Shown here: piece after piece, positions 48,674-60,899 of the stretch
Layout of the letters: every line of letters starts with the position of its first letter
Numbering within the stretch: position 1 is the stretch's first letter
From: Microcebus murinus
Lineage: Eukaryota > Chordata > Mammalia > Primates > Cheirogaleidae
Reading direction: 5' to 3'
NCBI RefSeq assembly: GCF_040939455.1
Contig: NC_134108.1
Span: 55,195,501-55,259,500, forward strand
DNA: 64,000 nt
Program-made: the position numbers and the translations under genes
The notes under the pieces: model-generated
What the model saw: only the letters and a program-made list of their open reading frames with translations
Database searches by the model: none
What the model was told of the DNA's origin: nothing

Positions 48674-49012
48674 CAGTCATGTATCACCTAATGATAGGAT
48701 ATATTCTGAGAAATATGTAGTTAGGCAATTCCATTGTTGCTTGAACATCATAGAATGTACTTAAACAAACCTAGATGCAATAGCCTACTATATACCTGGC
48801 CTATAGCCTATTGCTCCTAGGCTACAGACCTGTACAGCTTGTTACTGCACTGAATATGGTAGGCAATTGTAACACAACAGTAAGTATTTGTGTATCTAAG
48901 CATATCTAAATATAGGAAAAGCACAGTAAAAATGCGGTATTATAACCCATTGGACCACAGTCTTATATGCGGTTCATTGCTTACCAAAACGTTGTTATGT
49001 GGCACGTGACTG
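48674..49012. mobile_element. Near-complete 339-bp Tigger MITE
   Basis: It starts CAGTCATGTATCACCTAA and ends TTATGTGGCACGTGACTG, with TA on both sides (48672-48673 and 49013-49014), the target site of Tc1/mariner-type elements. The ends form an imperfect terminal inverted repeat. The interior contains the family's CTATTGCTCCTAGGCTACAG block. Non-coding. Confidence 0.85.
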
Positions 49013-49639
49013 TATTTCATATTTGTTCACCTTTTCCTTTGTAAGTAATTTCCAGACTGTACAGTAGTAGACAATAGGCTCCCTGTGGTCACTAATTTTG
49101 GTGCCAGTTTGAGAATTTGTAGCCTTATTGTTTAAGCTAACATATTGCTAAACCTTATAAAGTTGATTTGATTTGAAGAGAGTTGACTTTGTTTCATTGA
49201 TTTAGGAGTAACTATTAGAATGTCAAGATTGCCAGAGTTTACCAAAAGAAATTGTTACTTTCTTTATCTTAATAATAACTATTTGTTATTAATATTTTCA
49301 TTTGCATTTAGATATTTTCTATATATGCTAGTATCAAATTATAAACTATTTTATTCCCTTTTGAAATGACTGTTCTCTTTTACCTTAGTTGATATGATTA
49401 GGAAAGAGTTTTATTTATTAGTCTCTATTACTATTTATATCCAATATAAAGAGGGAATTTTTATTTATATAATATTTATTTGTTTAGTAGTTTTATTTAA
49501 ATAGCTCTTTTATATAATAGTAGTTATTTACATCTAGTATGCTTATATTTAGTAAATTTTTACTTCCAAATATCACATATATGTTCAAAAAGAGATTTGT
49601 TATTTATATATTCAGCCATAATGAAACCTGATACTTATC
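49013..49639. other. No feature recognised
   Basis: AT-rich unassigned sequence. Confidence 0.5.
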
Positions 49640-50237
49640 TTTTAAAAATTATTATGAATAAATAAACCATAACATATTCAGGCAATGTAATATTATTCTG
49701 CATTAAAAAGAAATGAGCTAGCAAGCCATAGAAAGACATGGAAGAATCTTAAATGTATATTACTAAGTGAAGAAGCCAATCTTAAAATGCTAAATACCAT
49801 ATGATTTTAACTGTACAACAGGTGGAATAATAAAAGCAAATACTATAGAGAAAGTAAATATCAGGGGTTATCAGGGTTTTGGGTGGAAGGGACGAAATGA
49901 TTATGCAGAGCACAGAGAAATTTTAAGACAATGAAAATACTCTATGATGCTGTAGTGACTATACATGTCATTTTGCATTTGTTCAAATCCAGAGACTGTA
50001 CAACAGGAAGAATGAACTATTATGTAAACCATGGACGTAAGTGATTGTAAGGCATCAGTGTAGGCTCATCAACTGTAACAAAAGTACAACTCTGGTGGTT
50101 CTGATGGACGGTGTTGACAATGGAAGAAGCTATGCATGTGTGGGGGGAGGGGATTTATGGAAAATCTCTGTACCTTCCTCTCAATTTTGCTGTCAACCTA
50201 AAAGTGCTCTAAAACAAATAAAGTGATAAAAAAATCA
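49640..50237 (+). mobile_element. Old L1 (L1M-type) 3' end
   Basis: Follows the tail of ancient L1 elements block by block: GACATGGAAGAATCTTAAAT, ATTACTAAGTGAAGAAGCCA, ATGCAGAGCACAGAGAAATT, ATGTAAACCATGGACGTAAG, TATGCATGTGTGGGGGGAGG and AATCTCTGTACCTTCCTCTC, ending in AAATAAAGTG and an A-run. Well preserved for its age. Confidence 0.85.
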
Positions 50238-50368
50238 TATCATTGTAAATTGTTTCTTTAATTTTACTGAACTGTGCTCAAAATGATTATAAAATGTATT
50301 ATAATGATGAATATGTGTATTAGTCAGGGATCTCCAGAGAAACAGAACCAAAACAGAACCAATAGGAG

Positions 50369-50370
<2 letters not shown>

Positions 50371-50406
<36 letters not shown>
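50371..50406. repeat. (AC)18 microsatellite
   Basis: Uninterrupted AC run near the end of the MLT2-like LTR, where the family commonly carries simple repeats. Confidence 0.95.
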
Positions 50407-50409
<3 letters not shown>

Positions 50410-50580
50410 AAAATACACCCACATAATTCAATTATATATATAATTTCAATTTATGTGTATATGTGTGTATATACACATAGTTTATTATGAGAAATTGTGG
50501 AGGTTGAGAAGACCCACACTCTGTTATCCTCAAGATGGAGACCTAGGAAAGGTGATGACATAATTCAAGCTGAGTCTGAA

Positions 50581-51159
50581 TGTTAAGTTTGTCTGTGCGG
50601 ATGTTCTCGTACCCAGTGTCAAGAATGAGTACTGGTACCCAGTCCAGCTGATAAGGGAGTGATCACAAAAGCAGAGCAATTTTATACAAACAATTTATCA
50701 CATAAGAGAAAGAATGAAAGTAAAGAAGGAAGCTACATAGAGTGAAAATACATCCTGGAGAGATTAGAATGGGTCAGTCTCCGCGAGTGGACAAAGACAC
50801 TGAAGTCTGAGCACAGGCTGGCTTTTATAAGCTCACTAGTTTGTCCCGCCTTTCTCCTGGCAGGATTGATTGTCACTTCCCACCTTTTGTGGAGACTGAC
50901 AGGTTGGGGTTATATAACAGGTTGGTTATGTAACAGTTTCCCTTTCTGTGCATATGTCTTCCCCAGAATCCGTCATGAAAACTCTACCCATGCTACTCTA
51001 ATTGGATGGTAATAAGCCCTAGATGAGTTAAAGGTCACTAGTAGCTCCTTACTTTGAGTATTCTTACCAGGGAACAGTTTCTAGCCACAATTTGGTTCCC
51101 ACTCTTCACCACTTCCTTGCCTGCAGTTGTCACCTGTTTGTCCTCCTCCAGACCTAACA
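50581..51159 (-). mobile_element. Solo LTR, probably class I ERV, nested in MLT2
   Basis: On the plus strand it begins TGTTAAGTTTGTCTGTGCGG and ends CCTCCAGACCTAACA; read on the minus strand it starts TGTTAGGTCTGG and ends in CA. The perfect 4-bp duplication TGAA (50577-50580 and 51160-51163) is the length made by gammaretrovirus-like integrases. On the minus strand a TATAAA-type box (TTATAAAAGCC, about 50825-50835 in plus coordinates) precedes a pyrimidine-rich R/U5 region. Length 579 bp. No internal viral genes remain. Confidence 0.85.
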
Positions 51160-51932
51160 TGAAGGCCTGACAACCTGGGGAGCCAATGGCATTAAACCCA
51201 ATCCAAGGACCAGAGAAGTTGATATAAAATTTGTCAGCTCAAACACTGAGACAGAAAAAGAAGGGTGAACGCCTCTGTCTTTCCTTTACCTTTTGTTCTA
51301 TTTAGGCCCTCAAAGGATTGGATGATGACCACCCACAGTAGGGAGATAGTGTTTAATCTGGGCACCTGTAGCCATTCAAACTGATACCATAAAATCAACC
51401 ATCACAATATGTTAACTCGTGTTGAATATGCATTTTTACATTTTAAACTCTGTTTTGATTTATTAGAAGACCATAAAGAACTTTAAGTGGACTATTATTA
51501 AATTTATTAAATTTACCTTTAAGTTGACCCCTGAGAAATTTTCAGTCTATTTTTGAATATGGTATGATATTTTTTATACAAGGGCCTGATGATCCAAGTA
51601 TTCAGTTACATTATAATCTGCATTTGAAATGTGCTATAGCTTTCTTCAATTTTAAATGTGTTTAGCTTTAAAAATATATTATTAAAGGTTCGACAGAGAA
51701 TTAATCTAAAAGAAAAAAAATTATCCTCATTTTAATATGCATGTATCAAAAAAGACAATATCTTTTTGGATAGAAACCATGATACATGCTAAGTTTATTA
51801 AGAATGGTTCTATACATATATTAAGAATAAAAAGCATCAAGAACAATGATTCTTATATTTTTGATGACATATTCCTCTGGAATTCCAAAATTTTTAAAGT
51901 TTTAATAAATCACTTGAAAATAAAGTAAGGAA

Positions 51933-51934
<2 letters not shown>

Positions 51935-51972
<38 letters not shown>
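51935..51972. repeat. (AT)19 microsatellite
   Basis: Uninterrupted AT dinucleotide run. Confidence 0.95.
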
Positions 51973-51976
<4 letters not shown>

Positions 51977-52150
51977 CATAGCTATATGACCTCTTAAAAT
52001 ATTTTTAAGGATATTGAAGAAGACCCTATTTGTTTTTTTAACATCATTTAGAAACCATATATATAAAGTATGATATTGGGGTTGGTACACAGACATGTGG
52101 AATAAATGACCACTTACATAATATATTTTAAGATGCCTTCCTAATTTAAT

Positions 52151-52199
52151 AAAATAAAAATAACTCCTATTTTTAGGAGTTAAAATAAAAATAACTCCT
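52151..52199. repeat. Direct repeat with small hairpin
   Basis: AAAATAAAAATAACTCCT occurs at 52151-52168 and 52182-52199. Between them AGGAGTT (52175-52181) pairs with AACTCCT (52162-52168). Confidence 0.85.
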
Positions 52200-52979
52200 T
52201 TAGGAACCAGATACTTGTTTCTTAAGACTAAGGCTTTTATAACAGATGAAAAGAAAACCTGCTTTATTCAAATCACATGTGATGGTTTTTTGTTTTTTCA
52301 TTGCAAAAGTATGAACAAATTACTGTGGCAGAAACTGGAAAGATAGAAAATTAGAATAAAAGGTTTGCTGGAGAGGGGCTTAATAATTTTACTTAGTTTC
52401 TGGCTTTTATGCAACTGTTAACTCATAAATTCAATAATGTAGAATATGCTTCACCATTTAAAAATTGGTGCTCCAACAGACTGTGAAAGATTAAGGAATA
52501 TCTGACAGTTCTACCACCTTTTCTCATCATTAAACACCACGATTAACTGGGAATCTAATATAATTTCAACCCTATTGCTGTTGGTCATACATATGATTTA
52601 CTTTAACCAATGAAATGCAGGTAGAAGAGACAAACGTTAACACCACGCTGAATACTTAACAGGCATCACGTTACCACTTGCACCTGATGGTTCTGCCATC
52701 TGCTGTGAGAGTACATGTTCTGGGAAGTCACTGGTCTACGAAAACAAAGAAACATTTGGGGTACCTCTGAACCTAATTGCCATCCCTGCTGCTAGCCAAC
52801 CCATGAGTAAGAAAACATTTTTTTCATTACCAGCCAATGAGATTTTGGGGTTGTTTGTTACTAACATTATTGTAGTAATAGTTGAGCTGCAATCAATTTA
52901 TTTTTCAGCTCAATGAACCAGCCACAATAATATAGTCTCCTCTCTCTACTTGAACACAAGTGTATTGAAAAACTTACAG

Positions 52980-53043
52980 TGTGTTAATGTGTGTGTGTGG
53001 TGGGGGGAGAGAAAGAGAGAGAGAGACAGACAGAGAGAAAGAA
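52980..53043. repeat. TG and GA simple tract
   Basis: A short TG run, a G-run and then a GA-rich stretch with CAGA words. No coding meaning is assigned to the open frame over it. Confidence 0.9.
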
Positions 53044-53447
53044 AATTGAGTCTTTATCCAGGCATTGCTATGCTATTTTTCCCCTTCATACACGGAGAAT
53101 GTAGTACACATCCATTTATGCAATGTCATATTCATGCTCTTTAGAATATTTTACATAACCTATGCATACTTTTTCCTACCCTTGCTTCTGGAAAACATTT
53201 TATTTTGTTGTTCGTTATAAACTTTAACCTGGCATTTAGGGCTCTTCAAAGTATGGTTCTAACATATAATTTTATGCTTATGTTTTTTCCCTTCAATATG
53301 TATAATGCAGGTCAGTTAAGGATGCCCTAATGTGTCTAAAATTTCCGACATCTGTGCCTTTATTTATGTGGTTTTCTCCTCTTGGAAATCAAAAAAGAGG
53401 GCAGAAACTATTTTCCTCTTTTATTTTCAGTGGTAAAGAAAAAATTA

Positions 53448-53757
53448 AAGCTGGCGCCATGGCTCATGCCTGCAATCCCAGAACTTTGGGAGGCTGAGGC
53501 AGGAGGATCACTTGAGGCCAGGAATTAGGACCAATCTGGGTAACATAGTGAAACATTGTCTCTAAAAAAAAAAGTTTTTAAATTAGCCGGGCATGGTGGT
53601 GCACAACTGGTGGCCCAGCTACTCAGGAAGTTAAAGTAGGATGATATTCCTGATCTCCAGGAATTTGAGGTTGATAAAGTGAGGGTGACAAAGTAGGTGA
53701 CAAAGTGAGACCCTGTCTCTAAAAAAATAATAATAAAAAAGAATAAAAAATAAATGA
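53448..53757 (+). mobile_element. Old Alu (AluJ-like)
   Basis: Dimeric Alu on the plus strand, from GGCGCCATGGCTCATGCCTG through GAACTTTGGGAGGCTGAGGC, a middle A-run (about 53563-53573), the second arm with AGCCGGGCATGGTGGTGCAC and GAGACCCTGTCTCT, and an A-rich tail with AAT words. It has CTTTGGGAGG rather than the strepsirrhine CTCTGGGAGG, so it is an ancestral copy. The right arm is disturbed by a local duplication of GTGACAAAGT words. Confidence 0.85.
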
Positions 53758-54944
53758 AATGAAGATGAAGAATACGGAAGATACAGAAAGTAAGAAAAAA
53801 TATTAAGAAATTCTAGTTTACCAGAAAAAATATGTATACATAAAGAAAAGATATCAAAGCATCCCTTAAATCAGACATCCTCAAACTTCTAATGGGGCAG
53901 GAAATAGAGTCAAACAGAAGGTCATTTCCATGTGCAGTCTTGCCAAAAGCCAACTATAAAAACCATAACCCATTTTTGAGATTTTATTTTACAGATCAAA
54001 AAGATAAAATACAAGCTATTATATTCCAGGAAAATGACTCTTCTTTTAATATTGTTTTAATTTCTGGCATCATACTTTTATTTACTTGTCTTTACATCAA
54101 TGCTCATTAGTCAGAACAAATCAGTTTTATTAAAGTATTAATAAAATTAGCTAAGTATAATCTGTCACTTAAGAATGATATATATTTCATAGAACTTGAA
54201 GATTTGTTATGATAATAATAAAATAATATAATTTTCCACATAGTGAAATAATTTATACTTTTTTACATGAGGTTCGTTTTGAAAATATGTGAATGTAAAT
54301 GTGCAAATGGATTTTTTGTATCAGAACAATATATTTGCCTCAGTGTAGAATCTAAATAATACCAATTATATAACTGTTGTCAGGGCAAACTAACGTCAAG
54401 TTTTACTTCCTTAACCTCTATCTCTGTGCATAGTAACTTTTAAATTTATAAATTGTATATAAGAATCTGTCAGATATTTTTCAAATAAGATTCATTTTAA
54501 GCTTGTGTTTGACTAAAATAAAGTGGACAATTGCAAAAATTATAGTACTTTTATGCTTGGTAAACTAAGAAACATCGTATTCTGTGCAAAAGTACATGAA
54601 GTTTATATGATGAGATTCTATTAAAGTGAGCTCAAAGAAGGTAAAGTTTGACTGTGAGAAAACTTGCCAGGTTTTTATGAAGATAAACACATATCTGTGT
54701 GATATTTTACATGCTAAAATCTTTAATAAAGTAAAAGATACTGGTGTTTCAAAATATATCCATAGAAAAATTTCAAAAATTTCAGAATTAAAGAGAAATT
54801 ATTTGGCATTTATAGTTTTCAAACCTGACGTGTTTTAGATAATCATCACATTTCTTAATTTAGTAACCTTAACAGAAGATTTAATAATAGACAAAAAAGT
54901 CAATCTAAGCATATTCATATTAAATCCATAGAAAATTAAAATTG
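53758..54944. other. No feature recognised
   Basis: AT-rich. Plus-strand open frames 53892-54110 and 54626-54838 show no recognisable domain. Confidence 0.5.
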
Positions 54945-55190
54945 CCAACAATTTTGAGCACCTACCGTAGCTCAAATTCTATGATCTATGGTAAGAATAG
55001 TATAGGATAACATCACTTAAGCATTGTAATTATCCTTTTGAAAGGTTTATAATAATTTTCCACAGGAAATTAAAGTTTAGACAGGTCATGATTTGCCTAA
55101 AATTTTGAAGTTACAAAGCAAAGGCCCTGAATTTAAACTTAAATCTCTTCAACTTCATATTTGTAGCCATTATACTTTACCATGTATTCA
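54945..55190 (+). mobile_element. MIR element
   Basis: Follows MIR order from GAGCACCTACCGTAGCTCAA through TTTCCACAGGAAATTAAAGT to GTAGCCATTATACTTTACC. Diverged. Confidence 0.55.
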
Positions 55191-55229
55191 TATGCACCCT
55201 ACCATTTTTTCATTCTATTAAGGCAAGTT

Positions 55230-56660
55230 CAAAAAAATATTTTATGAGCTACTACTATGTTACAGACACAGTTTAGATGACATAACAGTGAGAAAAGCAG
55301 AAAGGCCCTTGCCTTCCTAGTGAAATGTGTAAGAAAATGCTAAGGAGAAAAAAGAAGTGGAGAAGGAAGAGAGGAATTATGGGATTTGGTTTTTCTGGGT
55401 TTTGAGGGTTGGTTAGTGAAGGTCTCATTGAACAGGACATAGCTGAGTAAAGCCTGAAGATGGTGAGGGAGAGGCCATGTGAATATCTTGGGGGAGGGCA
55501 TTCCAGGCAGAGGGAAGAGTGTCTGAAAAGGCTTTGAGGCAGAAACATGCCTGATGCGTTCAAGGAACAGCAAAGCAGACAGTGTGGCTAGAGCAGAGGG
55601 AACAAGAGAGGACCAACAGGCGTCGTGTTCAGAGAGATAAAAAAGAGTCAATGTGCACTTGCTTGTAGTTGCTGACAAATTTGAAGTTTTACTCAGAATG
55701 ATTAGGGAGCACTGGAGAGTTTTGAGCAGGGAGACTAAAAATAGTATTACTTTTTAGGGAAATCCACACTAAAAGTTAAAGTGAAATGCAGACTATGAGT
55801 TAGAACAAGAATAGAATTATAGCTGAGGAGACAAGCAAACTACACTCCTTAGCAAACCATACATTCCACACACTTTGTTAAACATTAGAGGCACTTAAGC
55901 AAAAGTTATTAATAGCTCTTCCCAAATCATACTGAAATGATTTAAAGAATATAAGATTCAGGACAAAATAATTCATGTAAAGCAGTTAGGAAACTATTGA
56001 AATAGTATAGGGATGAGGGAATAGATGTTTGAGTTAGGGAGATGGACATGAAACAAGCTAGAGAGATTTTTTAAAATATTGATTATATAAACATCCACAG
56101 AATATTGTAATGGGTTACATCAAAGAAGAGAGGCAGATGTTAAGGATAGACTTAATTTCTTAGGATTTTGGTTTGTGAAATAAAAATGGCATTCAAAGGA
56201 AGGAAGCTGACATCTTGCTCTGTCAATTCCCTGTTATATAAACATGAGAAAAAGACTATAGATAGAATGGAGACAACAAATATAGTTCTAGACATAGTCA
56301 GATAATGATGGTTTTAAGACACGTAGAAGGAAATTCCAAGTTGCCAGATCTTCAATAATAGGAAAAGTATTGCATAGAGATAAAATCATTTATGATTGAC
56401 TTGACTGTAGATGATAAAGCTATGGGTATGGATGAGATCACCTGGAGAGAAAATATAAGAGAACCTGATCCAAGGTGGTCTTCCAATATTTACTGGCATG
56501 GTACAGTTAGGATGAGAGTGGACATACACATAGAGGATCAACTTGTAACTACATTTGCTATGAAAGCAATGTGTCATTCAGGGAAACATAGGATATCCTG
56601 GCAGGATCATGCTGATTTTTCTCTAATTGATAGCCTATATGCCTCAAGGCATAGATAGAC
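55230..56660 (+). mobile_element. Ancient mammalian interspersed repeat, long copy
   Basis: Blocks recognised as an old dispersed repeat: GAGCTACTACTATGTTACAG, GGGAGGGCATTCCAGGCAGA, GGAACAGCAAAGCAGACAGT, GGAGCACTGGAGAGTTTTGA and TATGGGTATGGATGAGATCA. It is the same family as 43800-45600. The name is not recalled with certainty. Minus-strand frames 55273-55563 and 55340-55678 are antisense to it and are not genes. Confidence 0.5.
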
Positions 56661-57299
56661 CACAGGCTAGACAGAGAATGAAGCAATTGGAATTATTCTC
56701 CCTGCATAGCCTCCAAAGCAGCTGAATAGAGAGGAACCAGAATTATCCAGTGACTGACAAAGTAATTGGGGTTTTCCCTGGTGCACTATAAAGGAGATTG
56801 GGTTTAGCTATGAAACAGACACAAGTGTAGCTGGCAAGAAAGCCAGGTCAATCATAAAGCTAAATGCAGAACCTTGCTCCAAGGGAAACCACCTCATCAA
56901 CACAGAGAGTAAACTATGCAGAAATGAAGTTCCTCTGCTGGAATTGCCCAGAGCTATGGTCCCCTTGCTATTAGAGTCACTTTGTTAAATTGCTGTACGG
57001 GAAATGTAAAATTATAACATGCCCTCCGGCTTAAGATCTGAGAAGAGTACTAAAATAGCATCTAGGTAAATAGTGAGGAAATTCAACAAGTATACACCAC
57101 CACTAATTATAAATATATATATAAGTTGGGATATATATAGAAATTCAAGAGTAAATTAACAGCAACTAAAGAGGAAAGAAAAAAAGAAGAAAGGATAAAT
57201 GCATTTCGTTCTATAAAAATTCTTTAAAATAAAAGAAATTAACATAGCCTATAATATTTTGTGAAGATTAATTAGAAAATATCAGTAATTATTCCTATC
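56661..57299. other. No feature recognised
   Basis: Mixed composition up to about 57050, then AT-rich. No family or gene supported. Confidence 0.45.
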
Positions 57300-57720
57300 T
57301 CTATATCCAATACCCTTGTCATGGAACTCTGAAAGTATTCTCAGTCTGGCACTGAGTTCTATCCTGTGATTTGCTTTCCAGTGGAACATCAACAAATGAC
57401 ATATAAGCACTTGAAAAGTAATAGTGCCTTGTAGCTTATCCTCCCTTGCTGCTCATGGAACTCTGCTGCCCTGTAAGAAGTACAGGTTACCTTCCTGGAC
57501 ATAAGAAACAAGTGGCCCCAATCATCCCTGGGCCACAACCTACTTCCAACCAATTCAAAGACATGTGAGTAAGATCATCCAGGACTATCCAGCTAAGCAG
57601 AAAGACCAGCCTAGATCACCTGACCATGGCTCAGAATAAAAAGAGTGCCCAGAAAAAAATCAACAGATAGATAGTTAAGTCACTAAGTTTTAAAGTGATT
57701 TATGTAAAATAAAAACTGAC
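57300..57720 (+). mobile_element. LTR-like ancient repeat, family unresolved
   Basis: The stretch ends with TTAAGTCACTAAGTTTTAAA and GTGATTTATG, the typical 3' end (usually TTAAGCCACTAAGTTTTGGG) of several old LTR-like mammalian repeats, and contains GCTGCCCTGTAAGAAGTAC upstream. The assignment rests on these two blocks only. Confidence 0.4.
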
Positions 57721-57721
57721 A

Positions 57722-58015
57722 CATCACTTAGTAGAATGGGCTAAGTGAAGTAACACAAGAATGGAAAAACAAGCACCACATGTATTCACTATCAAATTAG
57801 TATTAACTGATCAACACTTACGTGCACATATAGTAATAACATTCATCAGGTGCTAGACAGGTGAGTGGGGAGGAGGAGATGGGTGTATTCATATCTAATG
57901 GGCCCAGTGCACACAGTCTGGGGAATGGACACACTTGAAGCTCTGACTCAGGTGGGGTAAAGGCAATATATGTAATGTAAACATTTGTATCCCTGTAATA
58001 TACTGAAGTAAAAGA
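57722..58015 (+). mobile_element. Lemur-type L1 3'UTR with a minute 5' inversion
   Basis: From 57740 the plus strand reads the lemur-type L1 tail: AAGAATGGAAAAACAAGCAC, GTGCACATATAGTAATAACA, GTGGGGAGGAGGAGATGGGT, TTGTATCCCTGTAATATACT and an A-rich end. The 17 or so bp before it, ATCACTTAGTAGAATGGG, are the antisense of the L1 sequence just upstream. This repeats, at very small scale, the inversion pattern seen at 900 and 40353. Confidence 0.8.
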
Positions 58016-58645
58016 AAAAGCAACTGTTACAGATATTTATGTATGATTTTTTTCTGATAAAGCTTCAAAAAGAAGGTAACCATTTGTATACCATGCAAAT
58101 ACAACCAAAGGAAAACTGAGTCACTGAAATATTGTCAGAAAAAAATAAAGGCAAAACTCATTAAAAGGCACAGCTGTAAATGATTGTAATAAGAATTATA
58201 ATTTATAATGCAGATATAATACCATAAATGTTGACAAATTAAATAAATAATTGATATAATAAAAGCAAACACCTAACAAATAATAACCTTAGAAATATAA
58301 TGAGCAATTTACATAAATTCTTTGGTGCTAGAAACGTTGCCATGCTTCTCTTTCCCTCAGAATAAGTAAAAAAAAATACAGAATCTGAATTATTCAAATA
58401 ATTTGAAGTAGCAGAAAATGCACATGTATTTTTTTATAATTAGAGTGTGTTAACATTAAAATTATTATTAAAGATGGCAACAGAAAGGACCCAGCATTCT
58501 GAAAATATTTTAACTCTTTTAAATGATATTTCTGACAAAAAAACTCACAAAATCATAATTGATAATGTCTAGAAAACAATGGAATGTAAAAATTTCTAGA
58601 ATGAATCCAAAACTAAATTTAAACAAAACTTCTCAGTTTAAAATA
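58016..58645. other. No feature recognised
   Basis: AT-rich unassigned sequence. Confidence 0.5.
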
Positions 58646-58864
58646 TAGTATGTCCTCACTTAACATCATTGATAGGCTCTTTTAAGCAGCAAATTTAAGT
58701 GAAACAAAGTAAGTCTTTGAATAACATCATTTGCTTAGAAGTCTTATTATAATACTGATGAGAAAGTAATTGGTTTTGTTATACATCATTTTGCTTATTT
58801 GAGTCATAGTTTCCAAGTCATAGTTTCCAAGAACCTATCAACTACGTTAAAAGAGGACTTATTG
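58646..58864. mobile_element. 219-bp Tigger-type MITE
   Basis: TA-flanked element starting TAGTATGTCCTCACTTAACA and ending AAAAGAGGACTTATTG; the two ends are imperfect inverted repeats over about 36 bp. A 16-bp word (AGTCATAGTTTCCA) is duplicated in tandem near 58802-58831. Confidence 0.75.
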
Positions 58865-59279
58865 TACTTTCATCCTTAAATTAGAAAGGATATACACTCA
58901 AATTTAAGTAATCAAGTCAATAGTTAGAACAATAAAAGGTAAAATAATATTTAGTAAACATACACAAGGACAAATGTCTCTTCAGACCATACACAGTGAA
59001 TAGAAAGAGAAAATGAGAGAAACATCTCCCTTTACACAACTCTCCTTCATTCATAATGTTTCTAAGACCTTTAACATACTGAATTTCCCAATGACATTCA
59101 ATTTGAGCAAAGCATTCAAAGATTTAAAAATGTTAGAAAGAAGCTCTAGAACAATGTTACTTGTAAATATTGATGTAATGATTTTAAATAAGTGCCAATC
59201 AAATACAAAAATAAGAGTATATCAGATATAGATCATGGTAATCATACTACAATAGCTTACTCTATACATAGGATGCAAA
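58865..59279. other. No feature recognised
   Basis: AT-rich. The open frame 59013-59231 has no recognisable domain. Confidence 0.5.
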
Positions 59280-59975
59280 GCTTGTATTAGTCAAAAGATA
59301 CAACAAGAAACAAAAAAGATCTTCATGGATGTTAAAATGAATTTAATACAATTTATCATGCATTACTGATATAAAAAACTTCAGGAAAATTAGACAACAA
59401 ATAATTTTTGTCCTTAGTCCTTAGCAGGACTAAGACAAAATTTTTGCCTTACCACCATTGCTGAATATAGTTTTGGGATTTCTAGCTAATATAATAAGAG
59501 AAGGAAAAGAGGAAATCATTATCATTATTGGTAAAAAGGAAATAAGATAACAATTCTGTACTGATTTTAAAAGTGTCTCTTATGAAAAGCCAAGAATATC
59601 AACTGTAAAACTAAGGAATCAACATAAAAGTTGAGTAATATTCATAGTTTTAAAATATATTTAAAGCACCTAATAGCTATAGCTCCCAACATAAAAACTA
59701 TAAATAGCTTAAAAACAATTTTCATAGGAAAATTTTAATCATACAAAATAACATTAAAATTCTTATGAATACATTTTAAAAGAAATATTAAAACATATAA
59801 AATGAAAACAGCAAACTTTTATTAGGGGTAATAAAAGAATTATTAAATAAACATCAGAAATTTTATGGTTCTGCTTAGGAGGATTAAATATAAGATAGAT
59901 GCAAACTCTTTTCAAATGAAGCTACAAATGTAATGCAATTCAAATCAGATCTTTTTCTTTTTTTGCATCTAACAA
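59280..59975 (+). mobile_element. Decayed L1M ORF2 fragment
   Basis: Sense-strand blocks TTTTGGGATTTCTAGCTAAT, AGAGGAAATCATTATCATTA, AATATCAACTGTAAAACTAA and AATGTAATGCAATTCAAATC follow the order of the reverse-transcriptase to thumb region in old L1. No open frame remains. An imperfect hairpin at about 59405-59440 (TTTTTGTCCTTAGTCCT with its near reverse complement) lies inside. Confidence 0.65.
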
Positions 59976-60899
59976 TATGAAACTTGTATCTGTGTTTGCA
60001 CATGTTCCCATGCATGCATGTAGCATGTACAGGTGTGTGCATGCACATAAACATATATATAATAACATATCAATTAAGTTTGAAAAATATAGTTTAAATT
60101 TATCAGCACAACAACTTGAAAATATGCATGTATTAGATGGTTTCCTACCATGAATACATAATTTAAAGAATACGTATGTCTAAAATAATCATGCATAAAG
60201 GAAATTAATGGAAAATGGCAACATATGAAACATTGTTCACACATATACAAGGGTTATTGTTTGAACATATGAATAGTTATATTAAATTATTAAGGAGGTG
60301 ACCAGAATAATAGAATGAAAGCATAATATACAAGAAATTAGATCCCAATAGAAAAATGCAAATGGCCAAGTGGCACTGAGAATTCATCCAGTTTGGTCTA
60401 AGTCAGCAGGGGAAACAGGTTCTTTTCCACTGGGCTGGCTGAAGTAGCAGGAGGTGACTATGGAACATGCTACAGTTGCTATTCCTACTCTGTGGAGGGA
60501 GCCTTTGTGAAGACTGACTCATACAAAGACACAAAGAGCACAGAAGTGGTGAAAAAGTCCTTGGACGTAGCTATGATAAAAACCAGCTCTCTGTACCACT
60601 ACATGTGGGCTAGTGGGACTTTGTAGTTAGGTGAGGGACCAAATTGTAATTTTAATATTAAAAGAAAGTTTATTTTTTCTAGGAATCAAATAAAGATAAT
60701 GATTAAGAAGTTTCAGATGAAGAAAACAAATATTTACTAATTACCTGATTATATATGGAAATGGAAATTAGTAATCCATTATTGAGAACATTTGGTAATA
60801 TTTATTAATCACTTCCAAAATTTAAACTATTTTAACCAAATAATAATTCTTTTATTGCCCCTAATAAATACAGTTGTTGTATATCATTGCTACTTTTAG
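59976..60899. other. No feature recognised
   Basis: Includes a TGCATG-rich patch (60010-60050) and a less AT-rich island at 60370-60640 that I cannot assign. Confidence 0.45.

Larger units (their letters stand above)
50316..51406 (-). mobile_element. MLT2-like ERVL solo LTR containing a second LTR
   Basis: The plus strand begins TGTATTAGTCAGGGATCTCC and AGAGAAACAGAACC and ends AAATCAACCATCACA, the reverse complement of an MLT2-type LTR. A 5-bp duplication ATATG (50311-50315 and 51407-51411) fits ERVL integration. It is split at 50580 by a complete younger LTR; removing 50581-51163 rejoins the expected MLT2 order (GAGTCTGAA to GGCCTGACAACC). A (CA)n run occupies 50371-50406. Orientation is opposite to the MLT2-like copy at 6781. 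Confidence 0.85.
51412..53447. other. No gene; simple repeats only
   Basis: Contains a (TA)n run (51935-51972), an 18-bp direct repeat with an internal hairpin at 52151-52199, and a TG/GA-rich tract at 52980-53043. Remaining sequence is AT-rich and unassigned; a plus-strand frame at 51737-51928 and a minus-strand frame at 51902-52096 show no domain. Confidence 0.5.

Noticed and set aside
55273..55678. Overlapping minus-strand frames as a gene
   Set aside because: They are antisense to an old interspersed repeat that is recognisable on the plus strand.
60380..60620. Exon candidate in a less AT-rich island
   Set aside because: No open frame of useful length and no paired splice signals; probably an unassigned repeat.
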